From assembly GCA_022393335.1 (NCBI GenBank), contig JAJEKB010021601.1, forward strand, positions 1,863,083-1,927,082: 64,000 nucleotides of DNA, in the 5' to 3' direction. A model generated the notes under the pieces. It was not told the origin of the DNA, did no database searches, and was given only the letters and a program-made list of their open reading frames with translations. This stretch comes from Macrotrachela quadricornifera. Its lineage: Eukaryota; Rotifera; Eurotatoria; Philodinida; Philodinidae. Shown here one piece after another: positions 22,951 to 34,348 of this stretch. The translations under genes were made by a program, and so were the position numbers. Numbering within the stretch: position 1 is the first letter of the stretch; every line of letters begins with the position of its first letter.

Positions 22951-23452
22951 AATGATCCAAAATCACCTGTCTTCTTTTATTTCGTCGATGATTATGGCTA
23001 CTATATAGTTATCGAGTTGCTCGTTCGTCAGTATTTCTTCTATAATTTCATGAGAATCAACGAGGCTGCCATTTGTTTGTCGTTCTTATCGTATTATTGC
23101 ACGACGTATTGAATTAAACTGCCTTTTATTTGCAAACTCTTAGAATGCGAGGAAGGGCACGTATAGCTACCACAATACCAGGCGTTTCGATGTTGTTGAT
23201 AATTTTGCACAAATGCAAGGGGGCCACATATAATTACAAAATCACTAATCACTCCTAATCACCCGTAATCAAACGGTGACCAGATCTAATCACTTTTGGT
23301 GAAGTATAATGGATAATATTATAAAAGAGATTCACAATCAAACCGAAGTTTCTACTGTATAAATATGTATACCAATGTATTGTTAATACGAGGACACTTT
23401 TTATAAAACTATTTATTTACTAAAAATTCGAGCTTTCTAATGTACAAACAAA
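22951..23452. other. intergenic, probable promoter side of 22950 gene
   Basis: No gene. Several TAATCAC units cluster at about 23245-23302 (CACTAATCACTCCTAATCAC and neighbours), a small degenerate repeat. Confidence 0.4.
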
Positions 23453-24130
23453 CTAATGTTTTTCTTCGAGCAAAAATGATGTTTGAAATCGAGAAATCAT
23501 TGAATCAAGAGTAATCATTTCATCGGTTATATTTTTAAAAGAACAGGAGAAAAAAAAATCAAATTTATTCATTTGAACTAATTTAACTTTGATAAATTCT
23601 TTCCAAAATGAACCATCAAACATACTATCAAATAAGATTTTATAAGAAACGAGTTTGAAATGATTCGAGTTGATTTTTTCGATAATGAAAAATTGGTTAT
23701 CGTAAGTGATGTCAATTATGATGATAATGTAGAAGAAAAAAGACATATTCCAACATCAGCCATAATATAATCATGAACGATCAATGTTTTCAAACGAGGT
23801 AATTGATGAAGAATATCACTATATTCAGAATAAATCAAATCACCGATAGTCAAATGTTACAATTTACATTCAATTGGCCATGAAATGTATTCTTTTTTGT
23901 AATTCCAGTTGTGTAAACATAGTTTTTTAAGATTATATTTCAAAAATAATGAGAAAATAAGAGTTAATATAATATCGTCGAGTTCTTCATTTGATTGAAT
24001 GATCGTATATTAAATAATGGATTAGATGAACCAATGAAATCTGGTTCAATATCACCCTCCGAAATGGTTAATGCCATGATTTGATCGGTCCTAATCAGAC
24101 TAGTAATTGATTCAAAATAAGATTAAATCG
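23453..24130 (-). pseudogene. F-box/LRR-like bdelloid family, truncated and broken
   Basis: Minus-strand translation from about 24100 down to 23453 gives pieces of one repeat-rich protein in shifting frames: ALTISEGDIEPDFIGSSNP, then LHQLPRLKTLIVHDYIMADV, then DGSFWKEFI and finally MISRFQTSFLLEEKH. This order (LRR-like strands, LPxLKxL, D/N-G-x-x-W-x-x-FI, F-x-x-x-FxxEE-H) is familiar from a large bdelloid F-box-like family. Frame changes and a TAA inside the LRR part show inactivation. The F-box end is missing, replaced near 24130-24180 by microsatellite DNA. Confidence 0.6.
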
Positions 24131-24177
24131 TTCATATTTATTCCCTCTACTGAAAGGAGGATATTACGCAGAGTAGC

Positions 24178-24250
24178 TATGTTCGTTCGTTCGTATCTTC
24201 GTTCGTTCGTTCGTATGTTCGTTCGTTCATACATACGTATGTTCATTCCT
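24178..24250. repeat. (TTCG)n-type microsatellite
   Basis: GTTCGTTCGTTCGTATCTTC and similar runs, degenerating into CATACATACGTATG. Confidence 0.85.
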
Positions 24251-24284
24251 TCTTAGTACTTTTTCTCGTAGAGAAGAGTCTTAC

Positions 24285-24712
24285 GACCATAAGGGTTGAC
24301 CGAAGGGTAATTGGAGTCGAGGAACTCGAATCTGATGTTAGTTTTTTAAAAATTTTTTTGAGAACCATTTTTTTACACAAAGAACCACTTTTTTTACAAA
24401 AAAAATTTTTTTTGTAATGGTTAACTGAAAGGTAATTGGGGTCGAGGAATCCGAATCTGAGGTTAGTTTCTTAAAATTTTTTTCGGATTCATTTTTTTAC
24501 ACAAACGATAATTTTTTTTACAAAAAAAATATTTTTATAAGGCTTGACCGAAGGGTAATTGGGGCCGAGGAACTCGAATCTGAGGTTAGTTTTTTAAAAT
24601 TTTTTTGAGAACCATTTTTTTACACAGAGAACCACTTTTTTTTACAAAAAAATTTTTTTGTAAGGGTTGACCGAAGGGTAATCGGGGTTGAGGAATTCGA
24701 ATCTGATGTTGT
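24285..24712. repeat. ~123-bp tandem repeat, about 3.5 copies
   Basis: The unit starts GGGTTGACCGAAGGGTAATT and runs through GAACTCGAATCTGA, a poly-A/T tract, and TTTTTTACACA to TTTTTTTGTAA. Starts are near 24292, 24418, 24542 and 24664. Copies are diverged but collinear. The last copy stops after GAATTCGAATCTGATGTT. Confidence 0.85.
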
Positions 24713-27700
24713 TGCCTAATTGGATGATTGTTCCTGGTCTACTTTTAGGTCCCGCCCCCTCTCTCCGAAAAAAATCATTGCTTTTTTGAAAACTTAAGCA
24801 AAGTTTATCGATGGTGACATACGAATTTGAGATTATTCCGTCCTAATGCATTGTGCTTGGCTGTTTTTTGTCCTTCTCTTTCGAGAAGAAATGTTTGTGT
24901 ATTCAAGTCGATCGTTACAAACTTTATGGACAAGTATTTTCTTCCGTAAATAATCATATTTTTCTTTTTACGGTCGTAACACGGCTTCATGTAAGTGTTT
25001 GTATATGATCGTCTAGGATCATGCTTGTTTGACCTGAATACTTCTTTGTTTCAAATAACGATCAAAGATAAAATTATATAGTGTTCGTGGTTGTGATATG
25101 TATCTTCAGATCCGTTTAGGAGTTTGAAGTTTAAGGTTTACGAATTGTTGCCGTATAGAAACTATAAATGAAGTGATCGGAAGAAGAGGTACGAATGCGG
25201 GATCATTTTTGATTAAACGTTTGTGTTCTCGACTACTGCATGTTATATCCTTCGTCAAACTTTTAGTAGAAATATGCAGGCAAAATATAAATAACTGATT
25301 GTGAACTCACTGTTGCATCTTTATAGACATCAGCTACATAAAAAACATCACAAACAGATGAAGAACTGCACTAGACGAATAGGCTCCATTCTCAGCGACT
25401 CATGAAACGATATTGCATCCTTTAAATTTGTTTTTGAGAGTTGTATTGGTAGATGGTCATTGCTATTGGAGAGAAAATGAAATGAAACCCATTTATTCGC
25501 TTCGAAAGTAAACCAAAAGTGAAGGACACAATGAAGGCTTCAACAGAAACGACTAGACATTAATTTGGAAAATTACTTCATAATATATATTTAAAAGAGT
25601 TCCAAGTAGCTTGAAATATTTTTCAAAAGAGCTTAATTGATAACTCTTCGAGAAAGAATTGAAAATGTTACATTTTCCTAGAATTAAAGCAGAGAATGAA
25701 ATCTGCACTGCAAATTACACTGTTATGTAAATTACGGAAGCTTTTGCCCACGAATTGGTCCTCTCCGAGCGATTCATGTGTCAGATATATGAAATTCGTT
25801 GGTCAAGCTGATCCGACAATTAAAAAACACCATGTATGTCAACGGCTAGTCGTAAGTGGCCGACCGAAGGGAGGCCGACGAACGACTAGACGTTAGGTTG
25901 AGAGGTTTATAGTAGATAAAATGAGTAAGGATAATAGTTTTTTGAGAACTGGGTAAATGATTCGTTTCATGAATTAAAATAAGCGGTTATCGCATCTTAT
26001 GCATAGTGACCGATGGGATAACATCATTTCAGTAGAGGGTCAGCAGCAATTATGCTGCGTTACTTGTTAGTTATATCAAAGAGTTGTTTACAAACAAAAC
26101 GAACTGAGAAAATAATCGTTTTCACATCACAATAATCAAATATACGATGAATCAATGAGACCGGTGCAGTCAGAAGAGAAGATTCGACCATAGATCTTCC
26201 ATTAATTACGCACTGATCTCTGACTATCATAAACTTTTATCTTAAATAATAAATAAAAGTAAACAGTTTTTCAAAGATAAATAAGATCAGTTTAGTAATT
26301 GTAATTTCATCAAATAGACTTTATTCGTTTTTAGAATGTGCATCTATAACACGAACTATTTCAAACAGTTTTGCAACATCTTTATTCTCAACATTACTCA
26401 CTCAAAGTTCGTCGTGTCTATCAACAGATATTGTCTTGACAAAGGCCTTGTTCCTTATAAAAGTATATTACAACATATATATATACAGTTGCTTTTGTAT
26501 ACAAAAAGTATTTTGATACTGTCGTTAAAGGTCTAAAATTTTTAACATCGTAATATAATATAAAAAGAATGTTTTTATTACACAATATATTTTATGAGGA
26601 CTTCAAATGCACAAGATTGACTAATAAATAAATGCAAAATATATCCAAAGTTTTTTTTTTAATGACGAATGTATATGAATAATAGAGAAGAGAAAAACTA
26701 TATATAATAATATTGGAAGATAGTGTACTTAGTGAATAATACTCTCTTACTTATAGATGTACTCTGTGCACATTTCGAACAACATCCTAAAATAGTTTAC
26801 AAGCATCTCTGATTATCATTTTATAGTTGATGGAAGTATTCCTGTAAAATCTCGTCACAAACATGTCTTTATTATTATTATAGACAATGATTGAATATGA
26901 TAACGTTTATAATAATATATCAGTTCAATAATAAATATAAAGATAAAATAATCAAAAGTATTACAGATATGATTAACCCTTTAACAGGCGGATTATGGAT
27001 AGTGAAGTTTTATGCATGGATGCTGATGATGCATTCAGATCGACTCTGATATAGATTATCACGTATAGGAATAAGATCAACAATCCAGAAATACTAAACG
27101 TGCAATAGGGTCATTTATATCGATTTATATGAAAATGATTTATCTAGGCGTTTTGATAAAGTTGGAAAAATCGATTAGATCTTTTGATTCTTCAGAATTC
27201 ATAAAAACCGATCAAAGTAAGTTAATACTCTATTGAATGAAACATTCAAAAGTGTTCAATGTCAATTGAGCTCTACGTTTGAAGTGTCCATTTTCATGCA
27301 GCTTATGACCATTTTATTCGATTTTCGACCTAGCGAATTCTATACATAGGTAGATATTTCAATTTCACAGTAAGATCCGAAAAATTACGGATTTACCGAT
27401 GAAGACTTTTTATCACTGACTGAAAACTCTATTAAAAAACGTTTATCAGTCAGAGTCATATTAGACTGTTGAGTAATCTTAATGATATTTTGTTTCATCT
27501 GAAACTCTCCTATTAAGACTTGTACGATGAAGCTTTTTTTAGATTTTTTTGGCAATTATTCTTCTAATTGAAATAATGCAATTTTAGATCTTTTTTCTCA
27601 GAAGACATCTCAAAAGCAATGATCTTTTTTACTTCTACAAAAAATGAAAACTATATTTTGCATTTAGCTAATCTTAAAAATACATAGACTTCCAGTGTGG

Positions 27701-27743
27701 GTCAAAAATGATCCACGATTCAAGTTGATAGTCATATTAAATT
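24713..27743. other. 3-kb intergenic stretch without a recognised gene
   Basis: No convincing exon on either strand. One imperfect hairpin spans about 25846-25893 (GGCTAGTCG...CGACTAG). The last kilobase is AT-rich and would include the 3' UTR of the minus-strand ART gene. Confidence 0.4.
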
Positions 27744-30700
27744 TTACATTTCTTTGATGAAATCGATTGTCTTGTCTTCATCGAACTGATTACAATCTTC
27801 CAATTCGAATTGATATATAATTCCATCTCGAGCTGTTTCATCATATTGTTTGATTGTTTTGATTATAAATACTGAACATGGTAGAATAAGAACTTCTTGT
27901 TCATCAGGTACTTCGGAAATAGTTTGAATATCATAAGCTGTACGACGATGTTTAATTCGATAGATAAATATTGAAGCAAAATAATCGAAATTCAAATTCG
28001 ATGTTCGTCGTACATAATCGTCTTGACCATCTCGTACCATTAATTCTGCGCATAGACAATCTTTTGTTGTTGATAGAAGTGTTTGTACGATAATTTTTGA
28101 TCCAACATTATATTTCATTGCATCATTTCGTGAAATTATTATTCCACGATATGTTTCACCAAGATAAATAAATGGTTCAAATGATGAATTATATCTCAAT
28201 AAATACACCATTTTATTTGTATTCTTCAGTAAATATCTATTGAAAATCATTGAAAAATTTGTAACACTTGTAAAACCACGAAGAATATATGTCGAATCAT
28301 GAATGGCTCGATTTAAAAACCAACTAATTATCTGTTTTTCTGTTGAAGAAAGTTCATCGGATGAGAATGAAAAATTTTTTATTTCGTTTAATATTTCACA
28401 ATAATCTAAATTCGATATTAATGGATCATCAGATAATGTTTTGAAATCTATTGTCCATTCAGACAATTGATAACTGAGATCAGTTAGAAATCGTCGAGAG
28501 GTATTGAAACGTTTAAATAAATATTTTATTTCATCTGTACATATTGCTTCATAAGCAGTTATTTTATGTTGATTATCTCGAATAGATCGTAATGCACCTT
28601 TATTTAATAATAATCGAACGATAGCTTTATTATTATTAGTAACAGCAATATGTAAAGCAGTATTTCCATTCGATTGAATTTCATTGATTTGTTCTACTGT
28701 CATTTGCAAGAGACATTGTTTGACTTGAATAAAATCATTATTTTGACAAGCTTGGTAAAGATCACATACAGTATTGATATTGAGTGAATTTTCATTCAAT
28801 CGTATACTATAATCGTTAACATTAGAAATGACTTTTGATAATAAATCACTTGCATTATCGAATGTTAATTGTAAAAAATTGATAATTTCTGTTTGATTAA
28901 ATATATGTTGTAGATAATCTTGCATTTGATAATATTTTTGAATAATAATCGGTATAATTTTAAGTTGTTTATCTAATGCATAATGTAAAACAGTTCGACA
29001 AATATTGTCCTGTTCATAATCATCACTTAAACATACGACAAGTATTCGAATGGAATCACATGCAGTAATTTCCATTTTTAATAGATCTATAAGTTCATGC
29101 TTTTCCAAAATTTTGTCTTTTTGTGGAAACCAAACACGATATCCACTAGCAATTAAAGTAAAATAGATTTGTTTAGCCAAATCATAATCATAAGAACTTG
29201 AATCAAGAATAATATCTTGTTGTATTACAAAATTTTCTAATTCATAATCAATTTCTCTTACTTGTTTCACTTGACAACGATCACCTAATGTCCAAAATAA
29301 ACCAATAGAATATTCACCAAATGTTTTATATTCTCGTAAGAATTGTATTTGTCCATATAATTGTTTTCTAATAAATGGAGAGAATGATAATGTCCAAAGA
29401 ATATTAAACATAGATCGTGGATGTTCTGCTAGTAATAATATTAAATAATAAACTTTATTTAAACGTCCAATATATTCTTGAATGGATTTATGATGGAATA
29501 ATATTGAGAAAGTCATTAAATATTCTAGAACATTATAGGATTGTTCGTGTAATTGCGATGGTTTTTCAAGAATATCAAAGTAAGAACGAGTTAATGTATC
29601 AGCAATATTTAAACGTTCTAGTGCTGTTTCGTTCGCTAGAATGGCTATTAATGTCAAAACTTCGATACGGATTGAATCATAGGATAGATCAATATATGAT
29701 AAACAAATGTCAATTAAATTTTTCGAACGTAATAATTCTAACATATGTCCATCTATGGGACGTATACATGCAAGTTTAATATATTTAATTATAAGTAAAA
29801 TTAATTTTTGTTCACCAATCGATAATGATACTATTTCTTTTTCATACATCAAAATTTTGATTAATGCTTCAAGATATTCATCATGATTCGGTAAATATAA
29901 TTCAATTTGATTTAATTTTGAATAATTTCTCTCACAACTTGGAAACATTTCATCAAAATCTTTAATAAGAAAAACAAGAATTTTTTCCATACAATATAAT
30001 ATATCATCGGACCATTGATCGATATGTTTACTATGATTAATAACATATAATCGATTTATACTCATCAATGGTCCTAATTTTGTTAACCATTCTTCGTTAG
30101 AAAAATGAGATTTTACAAAATAAGAAGCACATATTCCAATATAAAATTTATCGATCGAATGACAATAGATTTCCGATGATAGTAAACATTTTTTATAAAA
30201 TGGACTATGTAAACAATCAAGAATAGATGACGATGGTAATAAATGACTTATAAACCACAAATTTCTATGATCATTTATTACATCAATGAATTGATCAAAC
30301 CAGAGTGATAATTCTGTTAAATAAGGACTATCGGATAATTTCGACGAGGAAATATTATTTGATTCAATATATTTCAAAATATTGATCCATATGGGTTCAA
30401 ATTGGAGAAAAACTTCTTCGATAATGTTCGTGACTATTATTTGACCTCCATGTATTTTTCTACACAGTTTTAAATAATGAAATATTTTTCCATTGAATTG
30501 ACGAACATTTTTCAAATAATTTAATTCATATTGTTCATCAGTTTTCCACCATTGATTCCAGAAAAAAATTGCTACTTCTTCAATTTTAAATAATAATTTT
30601 TTATATCGATTCCGAAAGAATAGTTTATCAGTAAACAGATCATCTGATAAGTCGAAATAGAAATTTAAAATATTGTTCAATTGATCGACTAATGATTTAG

Positions 30701-30782
30701 TGATATTGGTTAATGGATTATCGTCCAACTTCAATTGACATGATACAATTAAATGATTGAGTTGTTCAACGGCTTTTTTCAT
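27744..30782 (-). CDS. ARM-like / TIR-like / ankyrin / ART fusion protein
   Basis: The first ATG (30780-30782) gives 1012 residues in one exon. Domains, in ATG numbering: residues 1-515, leucine-rich helices resembling ARM/HEAT (TLIAILANETALERLNIAD; ILWTLSFSPFIRKQL); about 528-640, TIR-like (YDYDLAKQIYFTLIASGYRV, LVVCLSDDYEQ, KIIPIIIQ); about 675-760, ankyrin (GNTALHIA); about 815-998, ADP-ribosyltransferase with R879 (ETYRG), S904 (LLSTT) and E961/E963 (DEQEVLILP). The R-S-ExE triad indicates arginine-type mono-ADP-ribosylation using NAD. In the TIR helix where active NADases have C..E(A/L)..A, this protein reads CRTVLHYA with V598. No signal peptide or membrane helix is evident, so it is probably cytosolic. 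Its head-to-head paralogue is at 31133. Targets are unknown. Confidence 0.85.
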   Translation of the reverse strand: MKKAVEQLNHLIVSCQLKLDDNPLTNITKSLVDQLNNILNFYFDLSDDLFTDKLFFRNRYKKLLFKIEEVAIFFWNQWWKTDEQYELNYLKNVRQFNGKIFHYLKLCRKIHGGQIIVTNIIEEVFLQFEPIWINILKYIESNNISSSKLSDSPYLTELSLWFDQFIDVINDHRNLWFISHLLPSSSILDCLHSPFYKKCLLSSEIYCHSIDKFYIGICASYFVKSHFSNEEWLTKLGPLMSINRLYVINHSKHIDQWSDDILYCMEKILVFLIKDFDEMFPSCERNYSKLNQIELYLPNHDEYLEALIKILMYEKEIVSLSIGEQKLILLIIKYIKLACIRPIDGHMLELLRSKNLIDICLSYIDLSYDSIRIEVLTLIAILANETALERLNIADTLTRSYFDILEKPSQLHEQSYNVLEYLMTFSILFHHKSIQEYIGRLNKVYYLILLLAEHPRSMFNILWTLSFSPFIRKQLYGQIQFLREYKTFGEYSIGLFWTLGDRCQVKQVREIDYELENFVIQQDIILDSSSYDYDLAKQIYFTLIASGYRVWFPQKDKILEKHELIDLLKMEITACDSIRILVVCLSDDYEQDNICRTVLHYALDKQLKIIPIIIQKYYQMQDYLQHIFNQTEIINFLQLTFDNASDLLSKVISNVNDYSIRLNENSLNINTVCDLYQACQNNDFIQVKQCLLQMTVEQINEIQSNGNTALHIAVTNNNKAIVRLLLNKGALRSIRDNQHKITAYEAICTDEIKYLFKRFNTSRRFLTDLSYQLSEWTIDFKTLSDDPLISNLDYCEILNEIKNFSFSSDELSSTEKQIISWFLNRAIHDSTYILRGFTSVTNFSMIFNRYLLKNTNKMVYLLRYNSSFEPFIYLGETYRGIIISRNDAMKYNVGSKIIVQTLLSTTKDCLCAELMVRDGQDDYVRRTSNLNFDYFASIFIYRIKHRRTAYDIQTISEVPDEQEVLILPCSVFIIKTIKQYDETARDGIIYQFELEDCNQFDEDKTIDFIKEM

Positions 30783-31132
30783 TTTATTTTGATAGATATT
30801 GTTACGTATCAATATCGATTAGATTTCTAGATTCATAAATAATATGTCTCGCAAAAGTAAGACCATCGCATCACGTCAATACAGAAGGAATGATTTTTTC
30901 TACGTCGTCTTTGTTCGACGGGAGCAACTAGAAAAAAAAGAACTGCCATTTTTTCATCCTTTTTTTTCTTTCTGCTACCATACATCGTCGGCGTCGCACT
31001 TTTTTTCTTCATCTAGTATTTAAAAATAAATGCCGCCATCACAAGCAAAGTCTTTTCACTACATCAATTTTGTCTTGCCGACGTCGACATATTTTAGATA
31101 AATTAATTGAATTTGAAATTATTACTTCAAAA
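30783..31132. promoter_or_regulatory. shared intergenic region of divergent ART pair
   Basis: 350 bp separate the two ATGs. On the plus side TATTTAAAAATAAA (31017-31030) is TATA-like. A 24-codon upstream ORF starts at ATG 31030 (ATGCCGCCATC) and overlaps the main start in another frame, which could dampen translation. Pyrimidine tracts (CTTTTTTTTCTTTCTGCTAC type) occupy about 30955-31010. A bidirectional promoter is inferred from the arrangement. Confidence 0.5.
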
Positions 31133-34100
31133 ATGGATCAAATCGATCGTTTGATTCAATCGTTAACATTCAACTCGGAAAGATCAATTACAGAAACATA
31201 TCTATATCAATTAATGAAAAATATTGACGATTGTTTAAATTTATCCGATGATTTATTTTTTATCTGCTTTTTTCATAAAGATAGAATAGATCAAGGACAC
31301 GATTTTCGAATTATAATTCAAAAAACTGTCAATCAATTATGGAATTATTGGACAAAAAATGACTACATTTATAAAGATTACGAATTGCAATTTTTAAGAA
31401 ATGTTTATAAACTTTATACAAAATTCATATCGGTAAATTTGACTGTCATGAATGAAGATGAAGAAGAAATCGATAGAAAACATTTCAAGAACTTCGAGAG
31501 ACTTCTCATGGTACAAACAGATTTTGAAACATTGCAAATAATTTTATCTTCAATCAATACTTTTCTTGTTTCACCATCTATATCTTCTGGATTAGTCGAA
31601 CTTACAATATGTTTAGACACCTACACTATATTTAATTATCGTTATTTAGACCACGATTTTCTAAAACAACAAATCGATTTGATTCAATTGTGTATTTTAG
31701 ACGAAAAATACAAGAAATATTTAACTTTATATTATCATAATGGAGAAATTGATATCATGCAAAAATTTTATATTGGTACATGTTCATTATTTTGTGCTTT
31801 GTTATACAAGACCTATGGAATTCAGGGAAAACATCAATGGATTAATCTTGTCGAATCATTACTATTCTATCTGCAGCGATTTGTTATTGAATCAATACAA
31901 TGTATCGAAAGATGGACAGATGATTATTTATATTGTATCGTTGGAGTTCTTACTTTAAATACAAATTATTATTATTTAAAAGGAGAAGATAGAATACATC
32001 CATCACTTCATCCACGATTATTTCATCGATATGAAGAATTTTTTCAAATTTTATTAAATATTTTAAAAAATCAACAATTTTATCAAAAAATTCTATCAAC
32101 ATGGACAAATAATGAAACACGATTAATCGATACAATCATCAAATATTTTGTACTTATATTAATTGATTTTATTGATATTAAATATTTACTTCGATCTAAT
32201 GATACATTGAATATTATTGTTAAATTTCTCAATACAGAATATACAGAAATAAATATAAATACATCATGTCTACTTTCAATCCTTTGTACAGATGATGATA
32301 TCAGAAAATTAAATATTGCTGAAAAATTAACATCGATTTATTTAAAATCAATTGAAAATTTAACTATCTCGTCTTCAAAATCTCTTCAAATGATAAACGA
32401 TCGAAATCAATTGCCAATAATTTACAATTGTTTATTATTCTTATCAAAAAATTCTTCCATACAGGAGGCAATCAAACATTTAAATGGAATAAAAATTCTT
32501 CTTCAAATTCCAGATGATCACATGGATACATGTGATATTATTGCTGAAATTATTTGGACATTATCATTTCATCCATTCATACAGAAACAAATTAAAAATG
32601 ATCCATTTCTTTTAACTTCAATTCGAAATATAAAAAATAGTTTTCATTCTGATCGAAAAATAATTAAAAACATATTATGGACATTAGGAGATCATATTGG
32701 ACTGGCAAATTTTGAACATGAAATAAATAACAAAAATATGGATACATATAAATTTATTCTAAACTATAGTAATCATGATAAAAAAATAGGTAAAAATATT
32801 TTCAATCATTTATATTTATATGATTTACCTACATTTTCGGATTTATCTATATATCTAATACAATCAAAAGCATTATATTCAATAAAAAAGATTATTATTT
32901 GTTTAAGTGAATATTATGAACAAGATAATCTTTGTCGATCTATTCTTCAATATTTATCTAAACAACAATTTCAAATAATTCCAATTTTAATACAAAAATC
33001 TTATAAACCACAAGGTTGGCTTAAGGAAATTCTTAATAAAATTCCAATAATCGATTTTACACAATTATCATTTATTGATGCATTTCATTTGTTAATCGAT
33101 ATTCTTAAATGTAGTTCACAACAAAATTTAGAAATTTCAATAGATAATATCGATCAATTGGAAAATATTTCACAAGAATATTTCTTTACAATTTGTAGAA
33201 ATAATAATATTGAAAAATTAAAAGAATATCGAAACAAAATGACAATCGAACAAATTAATAAGATTGATTCGGATGGAAATACTGCATTACATATAGCTAC
33301 TTATTATAATCATAAAGAAATTATTCAATTTTTATTAGATAGTGAAATTTCTAGATCAATTCGAAATTCCAAAACTAATCTAACAGCATGTGAAATGACT
33401 GATACAGTTGAAATTAAACAATTATTCAAACGTTTAAATGATCAAAATCGATTTATTACAAATACTTCTCATGAATTAATCGAATGGACTTTTCATTACA
33501 TTGAACCAACATTACAACGTTCTCAATTTCGACGTCAATTACTTAATCCATTTAAAGTAGATAAAAATCAACAATCGTCTATTTTTCGCGATATAATAGA
33601 AAATTTTCGTAAAAGTTTTTTAATAGAATTATCATCAGATGAAATATCATTAAGACATAAATCGTTTATTGAATGGTTTTTAAACGAAGCTATTGAACAA
33701 GATAATTCTTTCTATATTATCAAAGCTTATACGAGTACAACAAATTTTTATCGAATCTTAAATAAGACTTTAGCCAAATTTGCACTTGAATATTTTAATG
33801 CTATACTTCAACAATCTACGAATTATAAGACTGTTATGTCAATTGTTGATCTTATTTCGCTTCTTATTCATGATCCAGATTTGGAGAAGTATGATTTTAG
33901 TGGTAAAACTTATCGAGGAATTTTAGTTCAAGAAGAAGATCTCTGTAAATATGTTGTCGGTTCAAAATTAATGAATATTTCATTTGTTTCAACATCAAAA
34001 AATCGAGATGTAGCTGAAATTTATGCAGGTGGAAGTGAAAATTCATTATCCAATCAAATATCAGTACTTTGTATTTATACAATAAAAAATGTTAGAACTG

Positions 34101-34348
34101 CTCTTGATATCGAACAGATATCTGAAATTCCCGATGAATGTGAAGTATTGTTATTACCATTTTCAGCATTTCAAATTCGATGTATCAGAAGATTAGACAA
34201 AACAGTGAACAATGGAATTCTGATTGAACTAGAATTAGAAGAGTGTGATGAACATCTCGAAAATGAAAGTAAAAAGGAAAAACAACGACAACTTTTGACA
34301 TTTCTATTACATCAACAACAAAATAAATGTCTGAATGAACATCAGTAA
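31133..34348 (+). CDS. ARM-like / TIR-like / ankyrin / ART fusion protein (paralogue)
   Basis: ATG at 31133 in CAAAAATGG context gives 1071 residues; the frame is open further upstream but only from a TTG. Order of parts, in ATG numbering: helical region 1-530 with NIIVKFLNTE and EIIWTLSFHPFIQKQI repeats; TIR-like about 540-647 (KIIICLSEYYEQDNLC, FQIIPILIQKSYKPQGWLKE); ankyrin about 679-764 (GNTALHIATYYNHKEIIQFL); ART about 834-1039 with R928 (KTYRG), S953 (FVSTS), and E1002/E1004 (DECEVLLLP); then a charged Gln/Lys-rich tail. It aligns end to end with the neighbour at 27744-30782. The ART triad is intact, but the TIR helix reads CRSILQYL, so I604 replaces the expected glutamate. Likely role is NAD-dependent protein ADP-ribosylation; targets unknown. 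Confidence 0.85.
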   Translation: MDQIDRLIQSLTFNSERSITETYLYQLMKNIDDCLNLSDDLFFICFFHKDRIDQGHDFRIIIQKTVNQLWNYWTKNDYIYKDYELQFLRNVYKLYTKFISVNLTVMNEDEEEIDRKHFKNFERLLMVQTDFETLQIILSSINTFLVSPSISSGLVELTICLDTYTIFNYRYLDHDFLKQQIDLIQLCILDEKYKKYLTLYYHNGEIDIMQKFYIGTCSLFCALLYKTYGIQGKHQWINLVESLLFYLQRFVIESIQCIERWTDDYLYCIVGVLTLNTNYYYLKGEDRIHPSLHPRLFHRYEEFFQILLNILKNQQFYQKILSTWTNNETRLIDTIIKYFVLILIDFIDIKYLLRSNDTLNIIVKFLNTEYTEININTSCLLSILCTDDDIRKLNIAEKLTSIYLKSIENLTISSSKSLQMINDRNQLPIIYNCLLFLSKNSSIQEAIKHLNGIKILLQIPDDHMDTCDIIAEIIWTLSFHPFIQKQIKNDPFLLTSIRNIKNSFHSDRKIIKNILWTLGDHIGLANFEHEINNKNMDTYKFILNYSNHDKKIGKNIFNHLYLYDLPTFSDLSIYLIQSKALYSIKKIIICLSEYYEQDNLCRSILQYLSKQQFQIIPILIQKSYKPQGWLKEILNKIPIIDFTQLSFIDAFHLLIDILKCSSQQNLEISIDNIDQLENISQEYFFTICRNNNIEKLKEYRNKMTIEQINKIDSDGNTALHIATYYNHKEIIQFLLDSEISRSIRNSKTNLTACEMTDTVEIKQLFKRLNDQNRFITNTSHELIEWTFHYIEPTLQRSQFRRQLLNPFKVDKNQQSSIFRDIIENFRKSFLIELSSDEISLRHKSFIEWFLNEAIEQDNSFYIIKAYTSTTNFYRILNKTLAKFALEYFNAILQQSTNYKTVMSIVDLISLLIHDPDLEKYDFSGKTYRGILVQEEDLCKYVVGSKLMNISFVSTSKNRDVAEIYAGGSENSLSNQISVLCIYTIKNVRTALDIEQISEIPDECEVLLLPFSAFQIRCIRRLDKTVNNGILIELELEECDEHLENESKKEKQRQLLTFLLHQQQNKCLNEHQ

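Noticed and set aside
29417..29779. 120-codon plus-strand frame opposite the ART gene
   Set aside because: Antisense shadow of a strongly supported minus-strand gene.
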